Shown here: positions 27,741-37,393 of the stretch, one piece after another
How the letters are laid out: every line of letters begins with the position of its first letter
How positions within the stretch are numbered: position 1 is the first letter of the stretch
NCBI GenBank assembly: GCA_965215155.1
Contig: CBDCCY010000004.1
Location: forward strand, 3,286,001-3,350,000
Length of the DNA: 64,000 nucleotides
Source: JAGWAJ01 sp965215155
Lineage (GTDB): Bacteria; Acidobacteriota; Vicinamibacteria; Vicinamibacterales; UBA8438
Direction of reading: 5' to 3'
The notes under the pieces: generated by a model
Database searches by the model: none
The model's input: only the letters and a program-made list of their open reading frames with translations
What the model was told of the DNA's origin: nothing
Position numbers and translations under genes: made by a program

Positions 27741-28721
27741 CGTTGACGTCCGCCGCGCCCGTCCGCCGTCGAAGCCACGCATCGACGAACGGCCACGCGA
27801 GCATCAGGAACACGATGAAGCCGAGACTCAGCACCGCCGCCGTCCCTGTGAACAGCTTCAGCCAGCGGAAGGCGACGTAGAAGAACCACTCGGGCTTGAT
27901 GACCTCGGGGGTCGTGAGCGGGTCGGCGGCCGCGCCGAGCGTTGCCGGCAGGATGGTCGCCAGCGTGCTCAGCAGGATCAGCACCACGAACCCGATCATC
28001 AGCTCCGTGTAGAAGTGGTGCGGGAAGAAGTGGAACGTCGAGCGGTCTCCGGCGGCGGCGCGGTCGCCCTCGAACCGCAACTCCGTCACGCCCTGGAGCC
28101 GGACGATCATGATGTGGACGGCGAGCAGGACGACCAGGGCGACCGGAGAACGGCGGCGTGCAGAACGAAGAACCGTGGCAGCGTCCGGTCGTTGTACGTC
28201 TCTCCGGCCAGCAGCATGCTCTTGAGGAATCCCCCGACGACCGGCACGGTGTCGGCGACGTTCGGCCCCGACCATCGCGCCCCGGTAGCTCAGTTGCTCG
28301 AAGGCGAGGGCGTAGCCCGTGTACCCGAGCATCAGCGTGCAGACGAGCAGGAACATCCCGACGATCCAGTTGATTTCCCGCGGCTTGCGGTACGCCCCGG
28401 TGAAGAAGACCCGCATCTGGTGGAGGATGACGGCCGCAATCATGAGCGTCGCCGCCCACTTGTGCACCCCTCGGAGATACCAGCCGTAGGCCGCCTCCTC
28501 CGTGATGTAGCGCACCGACTCGTACGCTGTCGCCGTCGAGGGCTCGTAGTAGACAGCCAGCAGGATGCCGGTCACGACCTGCACGACGAACAGGTACGCC
28601 GGGGTCCCCCCGAGCGCGAACCACCACCGTCGCAGGTGATTCGGGACGGGCTCGTTGGTGAGCACGCGCAGCGTCTCGGGGAAACCGGCAACCGCTCGCC
28701 GACCCGCTGCGAGAACGTCAT
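27741..28721 (-). pseudogene. Cytochrome b (bc complex) gene with several indels
   Basis: Pieces in different frames assemble a cytochrome b. From ATG 28721: MTFSQRVGERL, then TLRVLTNEPVPNHLRRWWFALGG, haem-ligand helix VHKWAATLMIAAVILHQ, LSYRGAMVGA, NVADTVPVVGGFLKSMLL, VLHAAVL, VALVVLLAVHIMIVRL and the Qo motif KPEWFFYVAF (PEWY-like). Frames break at about 28690 (one base missing), 28264 (one extra) and 28143 (one missing). The 3' end (VNVWVG) breaks out of frame into the multihaem gene. ATG overlaps the stop of the Rieske remnant (ATGA). Confidence 0.75.
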
Positions 28722-28862
28722 CGGTTCCGGCGCTCGAGCGCCAGCGACACGGCGGGGACCTCGATGAAGACCAGGCCCTCACGGACGTCGAGCGGATGCC
28801 GCGGCAGGGACTGGCCGGCGTCTCCCGGCGGCAGTACTGCACGGCCGTCACGTCGAACATGA
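28718..28862 (-). pseudogene. C-terminal remnant of a Rieske iron-sulfur protein
   Basis: A frame ending in an ATGA overlap with cytochrome b encodes GRAVLPPGDAGQSLP and RHPLDVREGLVFIEVP, like the strands that close a Rieske domain (consensus GPAPRPLPRHPVEVRDG). The [2Fe-2S]-binding CXH and CXXH motifs are not found upstream. Position just before cytochrome b is as in bc operons. The call is tentative. Confidence 0.45.
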
Positions 28863-28929
28863 GCGCGGCGAGATAGCGCGTCCATCCAGTACACTGAGCG
28901 GCGCTTCCGGAAGCCGAACGGCCGATACG

Positions 28930-29124
28930 TCATTCCTCCCGCCACTCGCCCAGGTACTTGCGATCCAGTTGCTCCTCCAGACGCCGGCGGGCGTCCTCCT
29001 CGGTATTCGCGAGCGCGTGAACAGCCGGCTCGCCGCCGACAAGGGCGACCGCCTCGTACGCCGGCGGTCCGGCCGAAGTCTCGTGCTCCTGCACGGTGAT
29101 CGTGACGACTACGATGTTCGACAT
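28930..29124 (-). CDS. Small hypothetical protein
   Basis: A 64-residue protein (MSNIVVVTITVQEHETSAG...) with a beta-strand start and a charged helical end (DARRRLEEQLDRKYLGEW). GGAGGCGCCTG precedes ATG 29124. No family recognised; it could be cytosolic and regulatory. Confidence 0.5.
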   Translation of the reverse strand: MSNIVVVTITVQEHETSAGPPAYEAVALVGGEPAVHALANTEEDARRRLEEQLDRKYLGEWREE

Positions 29125-29642
29125 CAGGCGCCTCCATGCCTGCCGGAGTCGAAGCCACCGGGTGAGTTGCCGGTGGAACGCGACGGGCGCGAGGGCGCCC
29201 ACCGGCGCCGGATTCTGCACTCCCAACCTGCACTGTCAGCGCTCTCCAAGAACCTATCGGCAGCAAGACTCGTGCCGGCCCCGCGCACAACTACCGGCGG
29301 CAGGAACGATAGGGCGGGATGGCCGGAGGACACTGCACGGCGCACAGGTCTCACGGCGCGTGGTGCTGGATTTCCCACGCTGCCCGCGGACGATCCCGCT
29401 ACCAGGCCGGGTCCGTCAGGCGGTTGCCTGGCGAGCGGCATCGAGACGACACCGAGGCGCCCCTGCCTTCCCGCGGGCGGTCGGCAAGTGTGCCGCTCGA
29501 TGAGGCGGCGGGCCGTAGGGAGGCCGAGACCGGTGGTGCAGTTCTTCGTCGTGAGAAGACGGGAACAGGACGCGATGCCTCGTGGCCTGGGCTGCGGTTC
29601 CGCATGCGGACCGCGAGTCGGCGGGGGCCGCGAGTCTCGCCG
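29125..29642. other. About 520 bp without a recognisable gene
   Basis: Both strands have open frames, but their residue composition (Arg, Gly, Pro, Ser rich) looks non-coding, and no family motif is seen. It lies between a small gene and a frameshifted CBS gene, so it may be decayed DNA. Confidence 0.4.
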
Positions 29643-30094
29643 TCACGCCGTTGTGCCGTCCCGGACGCCGGCGGCAATCCGCACGAAGTCACCCTCGGTG
29701 AGATACCGACGAGTGCTCCCTGCTCGACGACCGGGAGGCAGCCGACCTTGCGATCGGACATGATGCGTGCTGCGTTGGCCAGCGTGGTGTCGGGTGTGGT
29801 AGTGATGACCGGCTCGGTCATGATTTCCTTGACGACGACCGAAGACAACACCTGGTCGCGAGCCCGGGAGCCGTATCCGAGTGCTCGCAGCAGAGCGCTC
29901 TGAAAGAGGTCGCGCTGGCTCACGATGCCGGTCAGGCCTCCGCTCTCGTCGAGCACCGGGAGGTGGCGGCAGCGTACGGTGCGCATCAGATCGTCGGCTA
30001 CCTGCAGACGGTCGTTGCGGCCCAGGGTCCTCGGCTCGCGGCTCATCACGTCTCCGACGCGGAGAGCCGCAGTCAGTGGCGTGTGCGGTCGCAT
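29643..30094 (-). pseudogene. Two-CBS-domain protein, frameshifted near the 3' end
   Basis: From ATG 30094 (ribosome site AAGGAGCGGTGAG) the frame encodes two CBS domains: VGDVMSREPRTLGRNDRLQ with HLPVLDESGGLTGIVSQRD, then VKEIMTEPVITTTPDTTL with GCLPVVEQGALVGI. The last strand-helix (LTEGDFVRIAAGVRDGTTA, stop at 29643) is in another frame; one base seems missing at about 29701. In the unshifted frame the protein runs on with an unrelated arginine-rich tail. CBS pairs bind adenylates and sense energy state. Confidence 0.7.
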
Positions 30095-30467
30095 CTCACC
30101 GCTCCTTCCCCAAGTGGCCGACGAGGCCCCTGCCGGTTGTGTCGTCATCTCGCGACGGCGAATCCCTAGCAAATCGCGTGCCACGGGGGTGATTCGAGGT
30201 AGCCATCCGCACCGGTGACCCCAGCGCTTTCACGCGGTGCTTGACTCAGAAACCTGAGTCGAACAGCCCGGCCGCCCCGTTGGCGCGGCCAGCAAGGTCT
30301 GGTCCGGCTTTGTCCAGGAAGTGCGGATTAGTTCTCACCCGGACGGGAGAAAGCCAGCACGCGCTCCTCGGTGGGCTCCGCCTGTACGAGCTACCGCGCG
30401 TGTGCCCGCACCTGCATCGGCCTTGCCGGGTCGTGGCATGCGCCTTGCTTCCGGATCGCCGCGATGC
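30095..30467. other. Intergenic, with one short perfect hairpin
   Basis: No gene seen in about 370 bp. A perfect 7-bp stem GACTCAG-AAAC-CTGAGTC lies at 30243-30260 without a following T-run, so a factor-independent terminator is unlikely. Confidence 0.4.
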
Positions 30468-30743
30468 CAGTTCAATGCGCCGCTGGCGACCCTGCACCCC
30501 TTCAGCGGCTGGGCCGACCGGTTTCTGGTCACGCCCGTGGCGGGGCTCGAGGATGCCTACATCCGCGTGGGCGGTGCTCTCTCCGACGTGCAGGGGAGCG
30601 CGACCTACCACGACTTCCGTTCCGACGCGGGCGCCTTGCGCTGTCGGGACGAATTCGATTTCGAGTTGCGGTTCGTCGCGCCCTGGCGGCAGACGATCGC
30701 GCTCAAGGCAGCCCTCTACGATGCTGACGCGCACGCGACCGAC
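30468..30743 (+). pseudogene. C-terminal fragment of an alginate-export-type porin
   Basis: The frame encodes HPFSGWADRFLVTPVAGLED, then IRVGGALSDVQGSATYHDF and a final strand ALKAALYDADAHATD, the recognisable C-terminal strands of alginate-export family outer-membrane porins. No N-terminal part or signal peptide is present, and the expected last strand is lost after HATD. A remnant. Confidence 0.65.
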
Positions 30744-31023
30744 CCTTGCGAGGCTGACGCTCCCGAGTGCCGTTCGCTTCTGACGGGAAGGACGGAAGTG
30801 ACCGAAGGAGGTCGCCGGCGGTTCGTGACCCGGATCTCGAGGGTCGCCCCGGCCGCGGGGCTGGCCGGCGGCTACGGCGGGTTCGGCCTGATATCCGGCA
30901 GGCATCTCTACCCGACGGGCCCGCGGCGTACCCGGTGGTGATCGTGCGGGCAACAGGATGATCCCGGCGCACCGGCGGGTGCTCGAGTTCGTTTCGGAAG
31001 CCCGGCAACCAGTCGAGGACACC

Positions 31024-31803
31024 ATGGTTTCAATCACTGTCGCGCGTCTGGCGTCGATCGTGACCGTGCTGGCAACCCTCGGATTCATGGGGACGCCGCC
31101 GGCGCTCGCGCAGCTCGACCGGAGCCGATGCGCCGACTGCCACTTCGCCAATCCTTACACCGAGCCGGCGCGGGAGCATCTGCACCGCTGGAGCCTGTCG
31201 CCGCATCAGCGCGCCGACGTGGGTTGCGACAGTTGTCACGGGGGTAACCCCGACACCTTCGAGTCGCAGCCGGCGCATCGGGGCGTGCTGAGCAGCTTCA
31301 ATCCCTCCAGTCCAGTCCATCGCACGCAGTTGCCAGCCACCTGCGGCGCCTGTCACACGGGGCCCTACGTCAACTTTCAGGCCAGCCGGCATCACGAGCT
31401 GCTGGGCCAGGGCGACCGCCGCGTCCCGACCTGCTCGACGTGTCACGGCAGCGTCGACGGAAGGCTCCTGTCGCCACAGGGGCTGGAGCGCCAGTGCGCC
31501 GAGTGCCACGGGCCGGACGGGATAGTGCCCCGCCCGGGGCGGGCGGCCGACGCGCGCCTCCTGCTGGAGGGCATCGCCAACGTCCGGGAGTCGCTCGAGG
31601 CGGCCCGGCGGCTGATAGCGCGTGTCCGCGACGGCGATCGCAGACGGTCGCTCGAGGCTGCGTATCTGCAGGCGGAGATCCCGGTGATCGAGGCGCGGCG
31701 CGCCGGCCACCGCTTCGTCTTCGACCAGCTCGAAGAGCGTCTGGGGACGGCGCAGGAGCGCACCGCCGCGCTGTTGAGCGACTTGGTGAACCCCTCGCCG
31801 TGA
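31024..31803 (+). CDS. Periplasmic pentahaem cytochrome c
   Basis: A 259-residue exported protein. A signal peptide (1-29, ending PPALAQ) is followed by five CXXCH sites: CADCH, CDSCH, CGACH, CSTCH and CAECH, spread over about residues 35-165, with extra histidines (HLHRWSLSPHQ, SRHHELLGQ) that can act as distal ligands. Residues about 180-259 form a long helical tail. It resembles small NapC/NrfH-type or class III multihaem carriers, but no exact family is named. An electron-transfer role near the broken bc/multihaem genes is inferred. Confidence 0.85.
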   Translation: MVSITVARLASIVTVLATLGFMGTPPALAQLDRSRCADCHFANPYTEPAREHLHRWSLSPHQRADVGCDSCHGGNPDTFESQPAHRGVLSSFNPSSPVHRTQLPATCGACHTGPYVNFQASRHHELLGQGDRRVPTCSTCHGSVDGRLLSPQGLERQCAECHGPDGIVPRPGRAADARLLLEGIANVRESLEAARRLIARVRDGDRRRSLEAAYLQAEIPVIEARRAGHRFVFDQLEERLGTAQERTAALLSDLVNPSP

Positions 31804-31978
31804 CTGTCTCGCGCGGTCTGCCCGCGGGGCGTTCCGTTCCTGCGACTCGGCAGGACGCCGGGACTCTTGCACCGAGAAGGGTGGCCGGCGCAGACGACGC
31901 GGGGCGCCCTGCGGTGACCCACGCCTGCGGGCAACCGGTTCTGTGTGTCGTTCGCAAAGGTCGAAAGGAGACGGGGAG

Positions 31979-32464
31979 ATGACTCTGTCGCGAATCCTGC
32001 TGCCAACCGATTTCAGCGACACCGCCCAGTACGCGCTCGACTACGCGCGGGAGTTGGCCAGGCGGTTCGGCGCCAGCGTGCACCTGCTGCACGTCGTTCC
32101 CGATCCGATGCAGAACTGGGCCGTCGAGGGGATGCCCGTCGTTTCGGATCTGGCGGAGACATGGAAGGCCGATGCGGAGCGCCGTCTGGCGGAGGTCCGG
32201 CTGGATGGTCCCCAGACCGTGCGCGCGGTCCGCGTCGGCCATGCGTTCGTCGAGATTCTCCAATACGCCGCCCACAACGGCATCGACATGATCGTAATGG
32301 GAACGCACGGGCGCGGACCGGTGGAGCACCTGCTGCTCGGGAGCGTCGCGGAGAAGGTCGTGCGCAAGGCCTCCTGCCCGGTGCTCACAGTGAAGCAGGC
32401 GGGGCACGTGTTCGTCATGCCGGCGGTGCCGGTACCGCCGTCGGCGCCCGAGCCCGCGACGTAG
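31979..32464 (+). CDS. Universal stress protein (UspA family)
   Basis: A 161-residue USP: RILLPTDFSDTAQYALDYA at the start and the ATP-binding signature GTHGRGPVEHLLLGSVAEKV near residues 105-125 (G-2X-G-9X-GS). GTHGRG suggests the nucleotide-binding subclass. AAAGGAGACGGGGAG precedes ATG 31979. A proline-rich tail of about 20 residues is extra. A role in energy stress fits the neighbouring CBS and respiratory genes. Confidence 0.9.
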   Translation: MTLSRILLPTDFSDTAQYALDYARELARRFGASVHLLHVVPDPMQNWAVEGMPVVSDLAETWKADAERRLAEVRLDGPQTVRAVRVGHAFVEILQYAAHNGIDMIVMGTHGRGPVEHLLLGSVAEKVVRKASCPVLTVKQAGHVFVMPAVPVPPSAPEPAT

Positions 32465-32476
32465 ACGTAGCCAGCA

Positions 32477-32899
32477 TCATCGCCCCGCCGGTCGACGTGG
32501 ACTGGGCCGGTAGTCTTCGCGTCCGACGTACGCATGACAGTCGCCGCAACCGAGCACCAACTCGGAAAACGCCAGCGCCACTCCGTCGTCATCGCCAAGA
32601 CGCGCTGACTCCGCAAGCTCCTGTGCAGCGTCCTGGAAGTCGAAGGCGTAACGCATGTACTCGTCGCTCTGGAGGCTCGTCCACGTCGTGGCATCGCTCA
32701 GAAGCAGAAGCTCGCGCGCGTAGCGTCCGACGGCGACGTGTTGCCGAAGGACAACCGCCTCGAGCAGACGCTGCGTGTGATCGAGCTTCCGTTGCATCAG
32801 CTCGTCGAGAGGCGGTAGTTGGCCGGACCCCGGCGTCACGGCCGTCAACAAGACCACGACAACGGTCAGAGCTCCGACACGATGTGGCAGGGTGATCAT
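32477..32899 (-). CDS. Small exported monohaem cytochrome (cytochrome c'-like)
   Basis: A 140-residue protein with a signal peptide (1-27) and a helical body carrying a single CGDCH near the C terminus (about residues 120-124), as in class II cytochromes c' where the haem site is at the end of a four-helix bundle. ATG 32899 follows CAGGAGGCGAG. It is convergent with the USP gene. Confidence 0.7.
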   Translation of the reverse strand: MITLPHRVGALTVVVVLLTAVTPGSGQLPPLDELMQRKLDHTQRLLEAVVLRQHVAVGRYARELLLLSDATTWTSLQSDEYMRYAFDFQDAAQELAESARLGDDDGVALAFSELVLGCGDCHAYVGREDYRPSPRRPAGR

Positions 32900-33256
32900 C
32901 TCGCCTCCTGGAGCGTGATCGGAACCATCACGCTCGTTTGCCGCGAAGTCGGCCTCGATGTCCGTCGACGCCCAGTCGCGGCGTGCCTCAGCGCCACGAT
33001 GACAGCTGTCAGTCCGAGCACGAGCCGTCAAGAGCGCCGATTGCGTCAAGGGCTCCATCGGGGTGACTCGTCAGGCATGCCCGCCAATTCGTCAAGCAAT
33101 CCACATGCCGCGCGTGGTTATGGGTGCAAGAGCGAAAACCTGATGGGAGATTCGTGGTTCTTTCGCATCCGATCGGGGACGAGTTCGCACTCCTTCTGTC
33201 CGAGCGAGACGGATCGCGCTGCATCACGACACCGGTTCTTCACGGTCCGGGTGGCG
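32900..33256. other. Intergenic, no recognisable gene
   Basis: About 350 bp. A short plus-strand frame from 33124 (ERKPDGRFVVLSHPIGDEF) looks coding-like, but it has no family match I recognise and ends in the Ppk1 fragment. It could be another remnant. Confidence 0.3.
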
Positions 33257-33598
33257 GGCATCAGCGACACCATCCGCGCCCGCTCGGTCGTCGGCCGCTT
33301 CCTGGAGCACTCGCGGCTGGACTACTTCGCCAACGGCGGCCAGCCGGAGGTGCCCATCGGCAGCGCCGACCTGATGGAGCGCAACCTTGACCGCCGCGTC
33401 GAGACGCTGTGCCACGTTCGGGATCCCGACCTGCGCAATCACCTGTACGACGTCGTGCTGCAGACCTTGCTGGCCGACACCGACCGCACCATGGAGCTCC
33501 CGAACGAAGGCTCCTGCCGGCCCGTCCATCGCAAGGCCCGCGCCCGGCCAGTCACGCGCAGGAGGGCTGCTGCGAGCGTCCAGATGAGCATCGAGGTT
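33257..33598 (+). pseudogene. C-terminal fragment of polyphosphate kinase 1 (Ppk1)
   Basis: The frame encodes GISDTIRARSVVGRFLEHSR, DYFANGGQPEVPIGSADLME and RNLDRRVETLCHVRDPDLR, the conserved C-terminal PLD-like half-site and tail of Ppk1. The catalytic first half and most of the enzyme are missing. A 5'-truncated remnant. Confidence 0.8.
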
Positions 33599-33659
33599 CG
33601 CTCTGGCGCGCTGGGCGGAGAGCTGATCCGGGGCACCAGGTCACGCGACATTCCCGTCG

Positions 33660-34253
33660 TCATCCCGCCCCGCTCTGGAGGAACAGGGCGATCCCGGCGC
33701 CGGTCGCGTATGCCACGACCGCCACCAGGGCCCCGAGGCCGAGCATTTCCAGACCGCTGGTCCACCACCGGCTGGCGGTCACCAGTGAGCGGGCGGCGCC
33801 CACGCCGAACAGGGCGCCGAACGCGAGGCAGGCGGCCGAAGTGAACTCTTCGCCGGCGCCGGCGCCGGGAACCACGTACGGGACGAGCGGCACGGATCCG
33901 GCGACGACGAAGGCCAGAAACGTCGCGAATCCGTGTCGGGCCGGCTGCGCTTCTTCCTGGGGCCGTCCCTGGCGCTCGAGCGCGCTCTCGCGCGCGCGAA
34001 TCCCAAGGTAGTTCCCAACGCCCATGGACAGCCCGTCGGCAACGAGATTCGCCATGCCGACGACGATGACGGTGGTCGCGGACAGGGCGCCTCCGTTCAC
34101 GCCAGCGACGACGGCGAAGGTCGTCAGGATGCCATCGTTCGCGCCGTAGACGAGGTCGCCCACGTAGTGTTGCACTGTCTCGTAGAGGCCGTCGGGAGCG
34201 ACGTGCGTCGACCTACGCGCGGGACACTGCGTTCCCGGGGCGGGTTCAGTCAT
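33660..34253 (-). CDS. VIT1/CCC1 family iron/manganese transporter-like membrane protein
   Basis: A 197-residue membrane protein: YVGDLVYGANDGILTTFAVV near the start, the Gly-rich NLVADGLSMGVGNYLG helix and about five transmembrane spans in all, the typical VIT/CCC1 layout. It would move Fe2+ or Mn2+ across the inner membrane. GGAAG precedes ATG 34253. The frame is open to 34451, but the extra residues are not VIT-like. Confidence 0.85.
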   Translation of the reverse strand: MTEPAPGTQCPARRSTHVAPDGLYETVQHYVGDLVYGANDGILTTFAVVAGVNGGALSATTVIVVGMANLVADGLSMGVGNYLGIRARESALERQGRPQEEAQPARHGFATFLAFVVAGSVPLVPYVVPGAGAGEEFTSAACLAFGALFGVGAARSLVTASRWWTSGLEMLGLGALVAVVAYATGAGIALFLQSGAG

Positions 34254-34679
34254 TCTTCCACGCTCCGCAATTGGCGGGTCGGCCCGGTCGACGCCCCGTT
34301 CACGCCGATCGGCAGAGCGCGTTCCGAACGCTTGGGTCGCCGGACTCCAAAGCGGTTCCGTTGCACGCTCGGCCAAGGCCTCGACCACTTCCATGGCCTG
34401 CTCGAACGACACACGGTCGGCGCGGGCTCCGACGTTCCCCGGGACGAGCATGAGGTCGCGCCGCCCTCATCTCCGGTTTACTGCTGCCAGGATTCCGCCG
34501 CGGTGCGGAGACATACGTCTACGCCGAGCTCCACGCCGGGCAGCGGGCCGAGGAGCCGAGCGCCCTGCAACCTCCGTCACCGCCGCCACCAGCTCGATCG
34601 CGCGCAAGCAGAGGGGCCGTGTGCGTGTAGGCGTCCGCAATGTGAACTGGCTCCGCTCCGTCCTATATCGACAGTCGCC
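34254..34679. other. Intergenic, no gene recognised
   Basis: About 425 bp between the VIT gene and the 3' end of the TonB receptor. An in-frame extension of the VIT gene (VSFEQAMEVVEALAERATEP) looks coding-like but has no identity I can give. Confidence 0.35.
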
Positions 34680-37160
34680 CTACAACCGGAACTTGATCTC
34701 GCCCAGCACGCTGCGCCGCAGCAGGTCGCCGAAGATGTGCTGCTGGACGGTCTGATTGAAGATGTTGTTCACCTTCACCGTGGTCGTGATGGCGCCGCCC
34801 TGCCACTTCACCCCGAAGCTGCCGTTCACCGTGGCGTAGCCGTCGGTGTAGCCGTGGAATCCGGCCGTGAGGACGTCGCTCCAGAAAGCGTCGGTGGCGG
34901 CGTTCACCGAGGCCGAGCCGAGCAGCCGCGAGCCGTTCCAGTTCACCTCCGCGTTGAAGCGGTGGGTCGGCGGCAGGTTGAGCTCGGATGCCAGGTACGG
35001 GTCAGGATCGTCCAGGATCTCCGGCTCCGACTGCCACGAGTAGTTGACGGACGCGCTCAGCGACCGTGAGACGCGCTGGTCGAGCCACAGCTCCACGCCG
35101 GTCTGACGCAGGGGTCCGAGGTTGAGGTACGTGAACGCAGTGCGCGGCAGGAACGTCCCGAACTGCGCCAACTGGGCCAGGATCACCGGCGGGAGCGGCC
35201 AGCCGGGCGGCGGGTTCGCGGGCGAGTACGGGTCGAACGACGGGGGCAACGGCGTGAAGCTGATGGCATCGTCCCGCCGGTTGACGTAGAACGATCCTCC
35301 CAGGGTAGTCCCCCGCGGCAACACGCCCGTGTAGCTCACCTCGTACGCCGTCAGCGACTCTTCGATCAACTCGTCCTGCGCCATGCCGCCAATCGGGATG
35401 TCGCTGCCGACCGCATTGACCAGGAGCGGGAATGGTTGCGCGACGGCCGGCCGCAGCGGCGCCGGCAGGAGCGGCGCGAGACCGCCCAGGTCCACCAGGC
35501 TGACGATGCTGGTCTGCAGGAAATTGTTGATGACCGACGGCGCGCGGTAGGCCTGGTTGAACGACAGCGTGACGGAGTGATCCTCGGCGGGCTTGACGAT
35601 GAACGCGACGCGCGGCGCGAACTTGGGGTCCGACAGGTTGCCGAACTTGTCGAGTCGTCCGCCCAGCACCAGCCGGAAGCGGTCCCAGAAGATCTCGTCC
35701 TGCAGGTAGCCGCCGACCTCGAGCCGATTCTCGCCCAGCGGCGCGAGGGTGATGTCGAAGTTGTTCTGCCGGACGTTGCCGCCGTAGCTCAGCCGGTGCC
35801 GGTTGCCGAGGAACATCGAGTGGCCGATATCGCCGTCGAACGTCTGCGTCTTGAAGTTCAGCTCCAGCGGCATCCCGGTGGCGGGATTGGGCAGCAGCAG
35901 GTTCGGCGCCTTGCCGTCGAGGAAGTTCGTGAAGTTCGTGAAGAACTGCGCGCGCAGCGCGCCGCGCGTGTAGGTCACCTTCCCGTAGCCGAGATACGTT
36001 CCCGCCTGCATGTCGAACGGGCCGATGCCGCTGTGGACGAGCCCTTCCGTTCCCGCCACGCCGCCCGAGTAGCTGATGGTGGCGTCGGACAGCTCCTGGT
36101 CCACGCGCACGTCGAACTTGGGCTGGCTGGTGCCGCGGTTGGCGAAGCCGCGCCCAAAGCCGGCTGTTGCGGAGTCGAGCGGATAGAACGCCCCGCCAAC
36201 CGTCGCGCCGGGAATTCTCGGGTCGTCCCTCACCGGGATCTGCCCCGTGGGCCGCGCAAACGCGTCGGACATGAAGTAGCCGCCGCTGATGCGGTACGAC
36301 AGCCGGTCGTTCGGTGCCCGCGTGAGTGTCGCGTTGGTTCCGAACATCGATCCTCCGCCGACGCCGGCTCCGGAGCCGGCGCCGCGGTCGATGTGTCCGC
36401 CGCTCAGCGTGACCGTGGTGCCTGTCGATTCCCGCGGCGGCTTGGTGATGATGTTCACCGCGCCGGTCATGGCGTTCGCGCCCCATACGGCGGACGCCGG
36501 CCCGCGCACGACCTCGATCTGCTCGACGTCGTCGAAGTTCGTCGGGACCAGGTCCCACAGCACGAGGCCGAAGAAATCGAGGTACGCGCTTCGGCCGTCC
36601 ACCAGGACAAGCTGCGTGTTGATGAGCGTGTTGCCCGGACTGCGGCTCGCGACCTGTACGTCGCGCGCCGAGAGCTGGATGACGTTGACCCCGGGCGTCG
36701 CGCGCAGGAGGTCGCCGTAGTTCTGCGCCGGCGTGGTCTCCAGCGTCGAGGCCGTGATGACCGACGTGGACACGGGCGCGTCGAGCAGGCGCACCTCGCC
36801 GCGCGACGCGGTCACGACCACCGTGTCGCCGAAGCTGGCGAGCTGCATCCCGACCGGCGGCAGCTCCAGCGCGCCGCCGGGCACCGAGACGTTCTCGACG
36901 GTCGCATCGGAGAAGCCGGCCAGTGACACGCTCAGCGTGTAGGCGCCCGGCGCGACTCCCGGAATCTCGAACCTGCCCTGCCCGTCCGAGTACGCGCTCC
37001 GCGGGACACCCTCACCGCGGAGGGTCACGGTGGCGCCGGGCAGCACCAGGCCGGTCTGGTCGACCACCGTGCCGCTGACGCTGCCGGTCTGCGCGGTGCC
37101 GGCCGAGGGCCACAGGAGGAACAATGGGAGCAGGCACAGGGTTGCGATCCGCCGATACAT
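34680..37160 (-). CDS. TonB-dependent receptor with carboxypeptidase-regulatory-like N-terminal domain
   Basis: An 826-residue outer-membrane receptor. Signal peptide 1-24; a beta-sandwich CarboxypepD_reg-like domain (about 25-110: GSVSGTVVDQTGLVLPGATV); plug domain (about 115-235: TPAQNYGDLLRATPGVNV, VEVVRGPASAVWGANAMTGAVNIITK); then a barrel ending in an aromatic-rich strand (LGEIKFRL). Typical Acidobacteria/Bacteroidetes receptors of this type import siderophores or oligosaccharides. No adjacent SusD-like, regulator or TonB gene is seen, so no substrate can be proposed. Confidence 0.92.
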   Translation of the reverse strand: MYRRIATLCLLPLFLLWPSAGTAQTGSVSGTVVDQTGLVLPGATVTLRGEGVPRSAYSDGQGRFEIPGVAPGAYTLSVSLAGFSDATVENVSVPGGALELPPVGMQLASFGDTVVVTASRGEVRLLDAPVSTSVITASTLETTPAQNYGDLLRATPGVNVIQLSARDVQVASRSPGNTLINTQLVLVDGRSAYLDFFGLVLWDLVPTNFDDVEQIEVVRGPASAVWGANAMTGAVNIITKPPRESTGTTVTLSGGHIDRGAGSGAGVGGGSMFGTNATLTRAPNDRLSYRISGGYFMSDAFARPTGQIPVRDDPRIPGATVGGAFYPLDSATAGFGRGFANRGTSQPKFDVRVDQELSDATISYSGGVAGTEGLVHSGIGPFDMQAGTYLGYGKVTYTRGALRAQFFTNFTNFLDGKAPNLLLPNPATGMPLELNFKTQTFDGDIGHSMFLGNRHRLSYGGNVRQNNFDITLAPLGENRLEVGGYLQDEIFWDRFRLVLGGRLDKFGNLSDPKFAPRVAFIVKPAEDHSVTLSFNQAYRAPSVINNFLQTSIVSLVDLGGLAPLLPAPLRPAVAQPFPLLVNAVGSDIPIGGMAQDELIEESLTAYEVSYTGVLPRGTTLGGSFYVNRRDDAISFTPLPPSFDPYSPANPPPGWPLPPVILAQLAQFGTFLPRTAFTYLNLGPLRQTGVELWLDQRVSRSLSASVNYSWQSEPEILDDPDPYLASELNLPPTHRFNAEVNWNGSRLLGSASVNAATDAFWSDVLTAGFHGYTDGYATVNGSFGVKWQGGAITTTVKVNNIFNQTVQQHIFGDLLRRSVLGEIKFRL

Positions 37161-37393
37161 GAACGACCTCTCAAATCTGCGCGCTGCAAGCTGGACCCAG
37201 GCGCGCCAGGAAGCGGCGCCGCTGTTTCGGGGCGCCGACCGGGCCGGCCGGCTGAGCCGCGACGTGACCGGAGTCTAGCGCCCGATGAGGAATCGGGCCC
37301 TGTGGGTCGAGTCGGGGCTCGGCGCTTTGGACTGGCCCATGCAGCATCGACGACGCGGAGCCTCAGCCGCAGCGTGACCGGTCACTCGATGCC

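Noticed and set aside
30243..30260. Perfect hairpin as a rho-independent terminator
   Set aside because: No T-run follows on either strand, and no gene ends near it.
33124..33390. An 88-codon frame starting with ERKPDGRFVVLSHP as a gene
   Set aside because: It overlaps the start of the Ppk1 fragment in another frame and has no ribosome site or known family; it may be a remnant.
34254..34451. In-frame N-terminal extension of the VIT gene
   Set aside because: The extension has no similarity to VIT proteins; the ATG at 34253 has a ribosome site and is followed by the family start.
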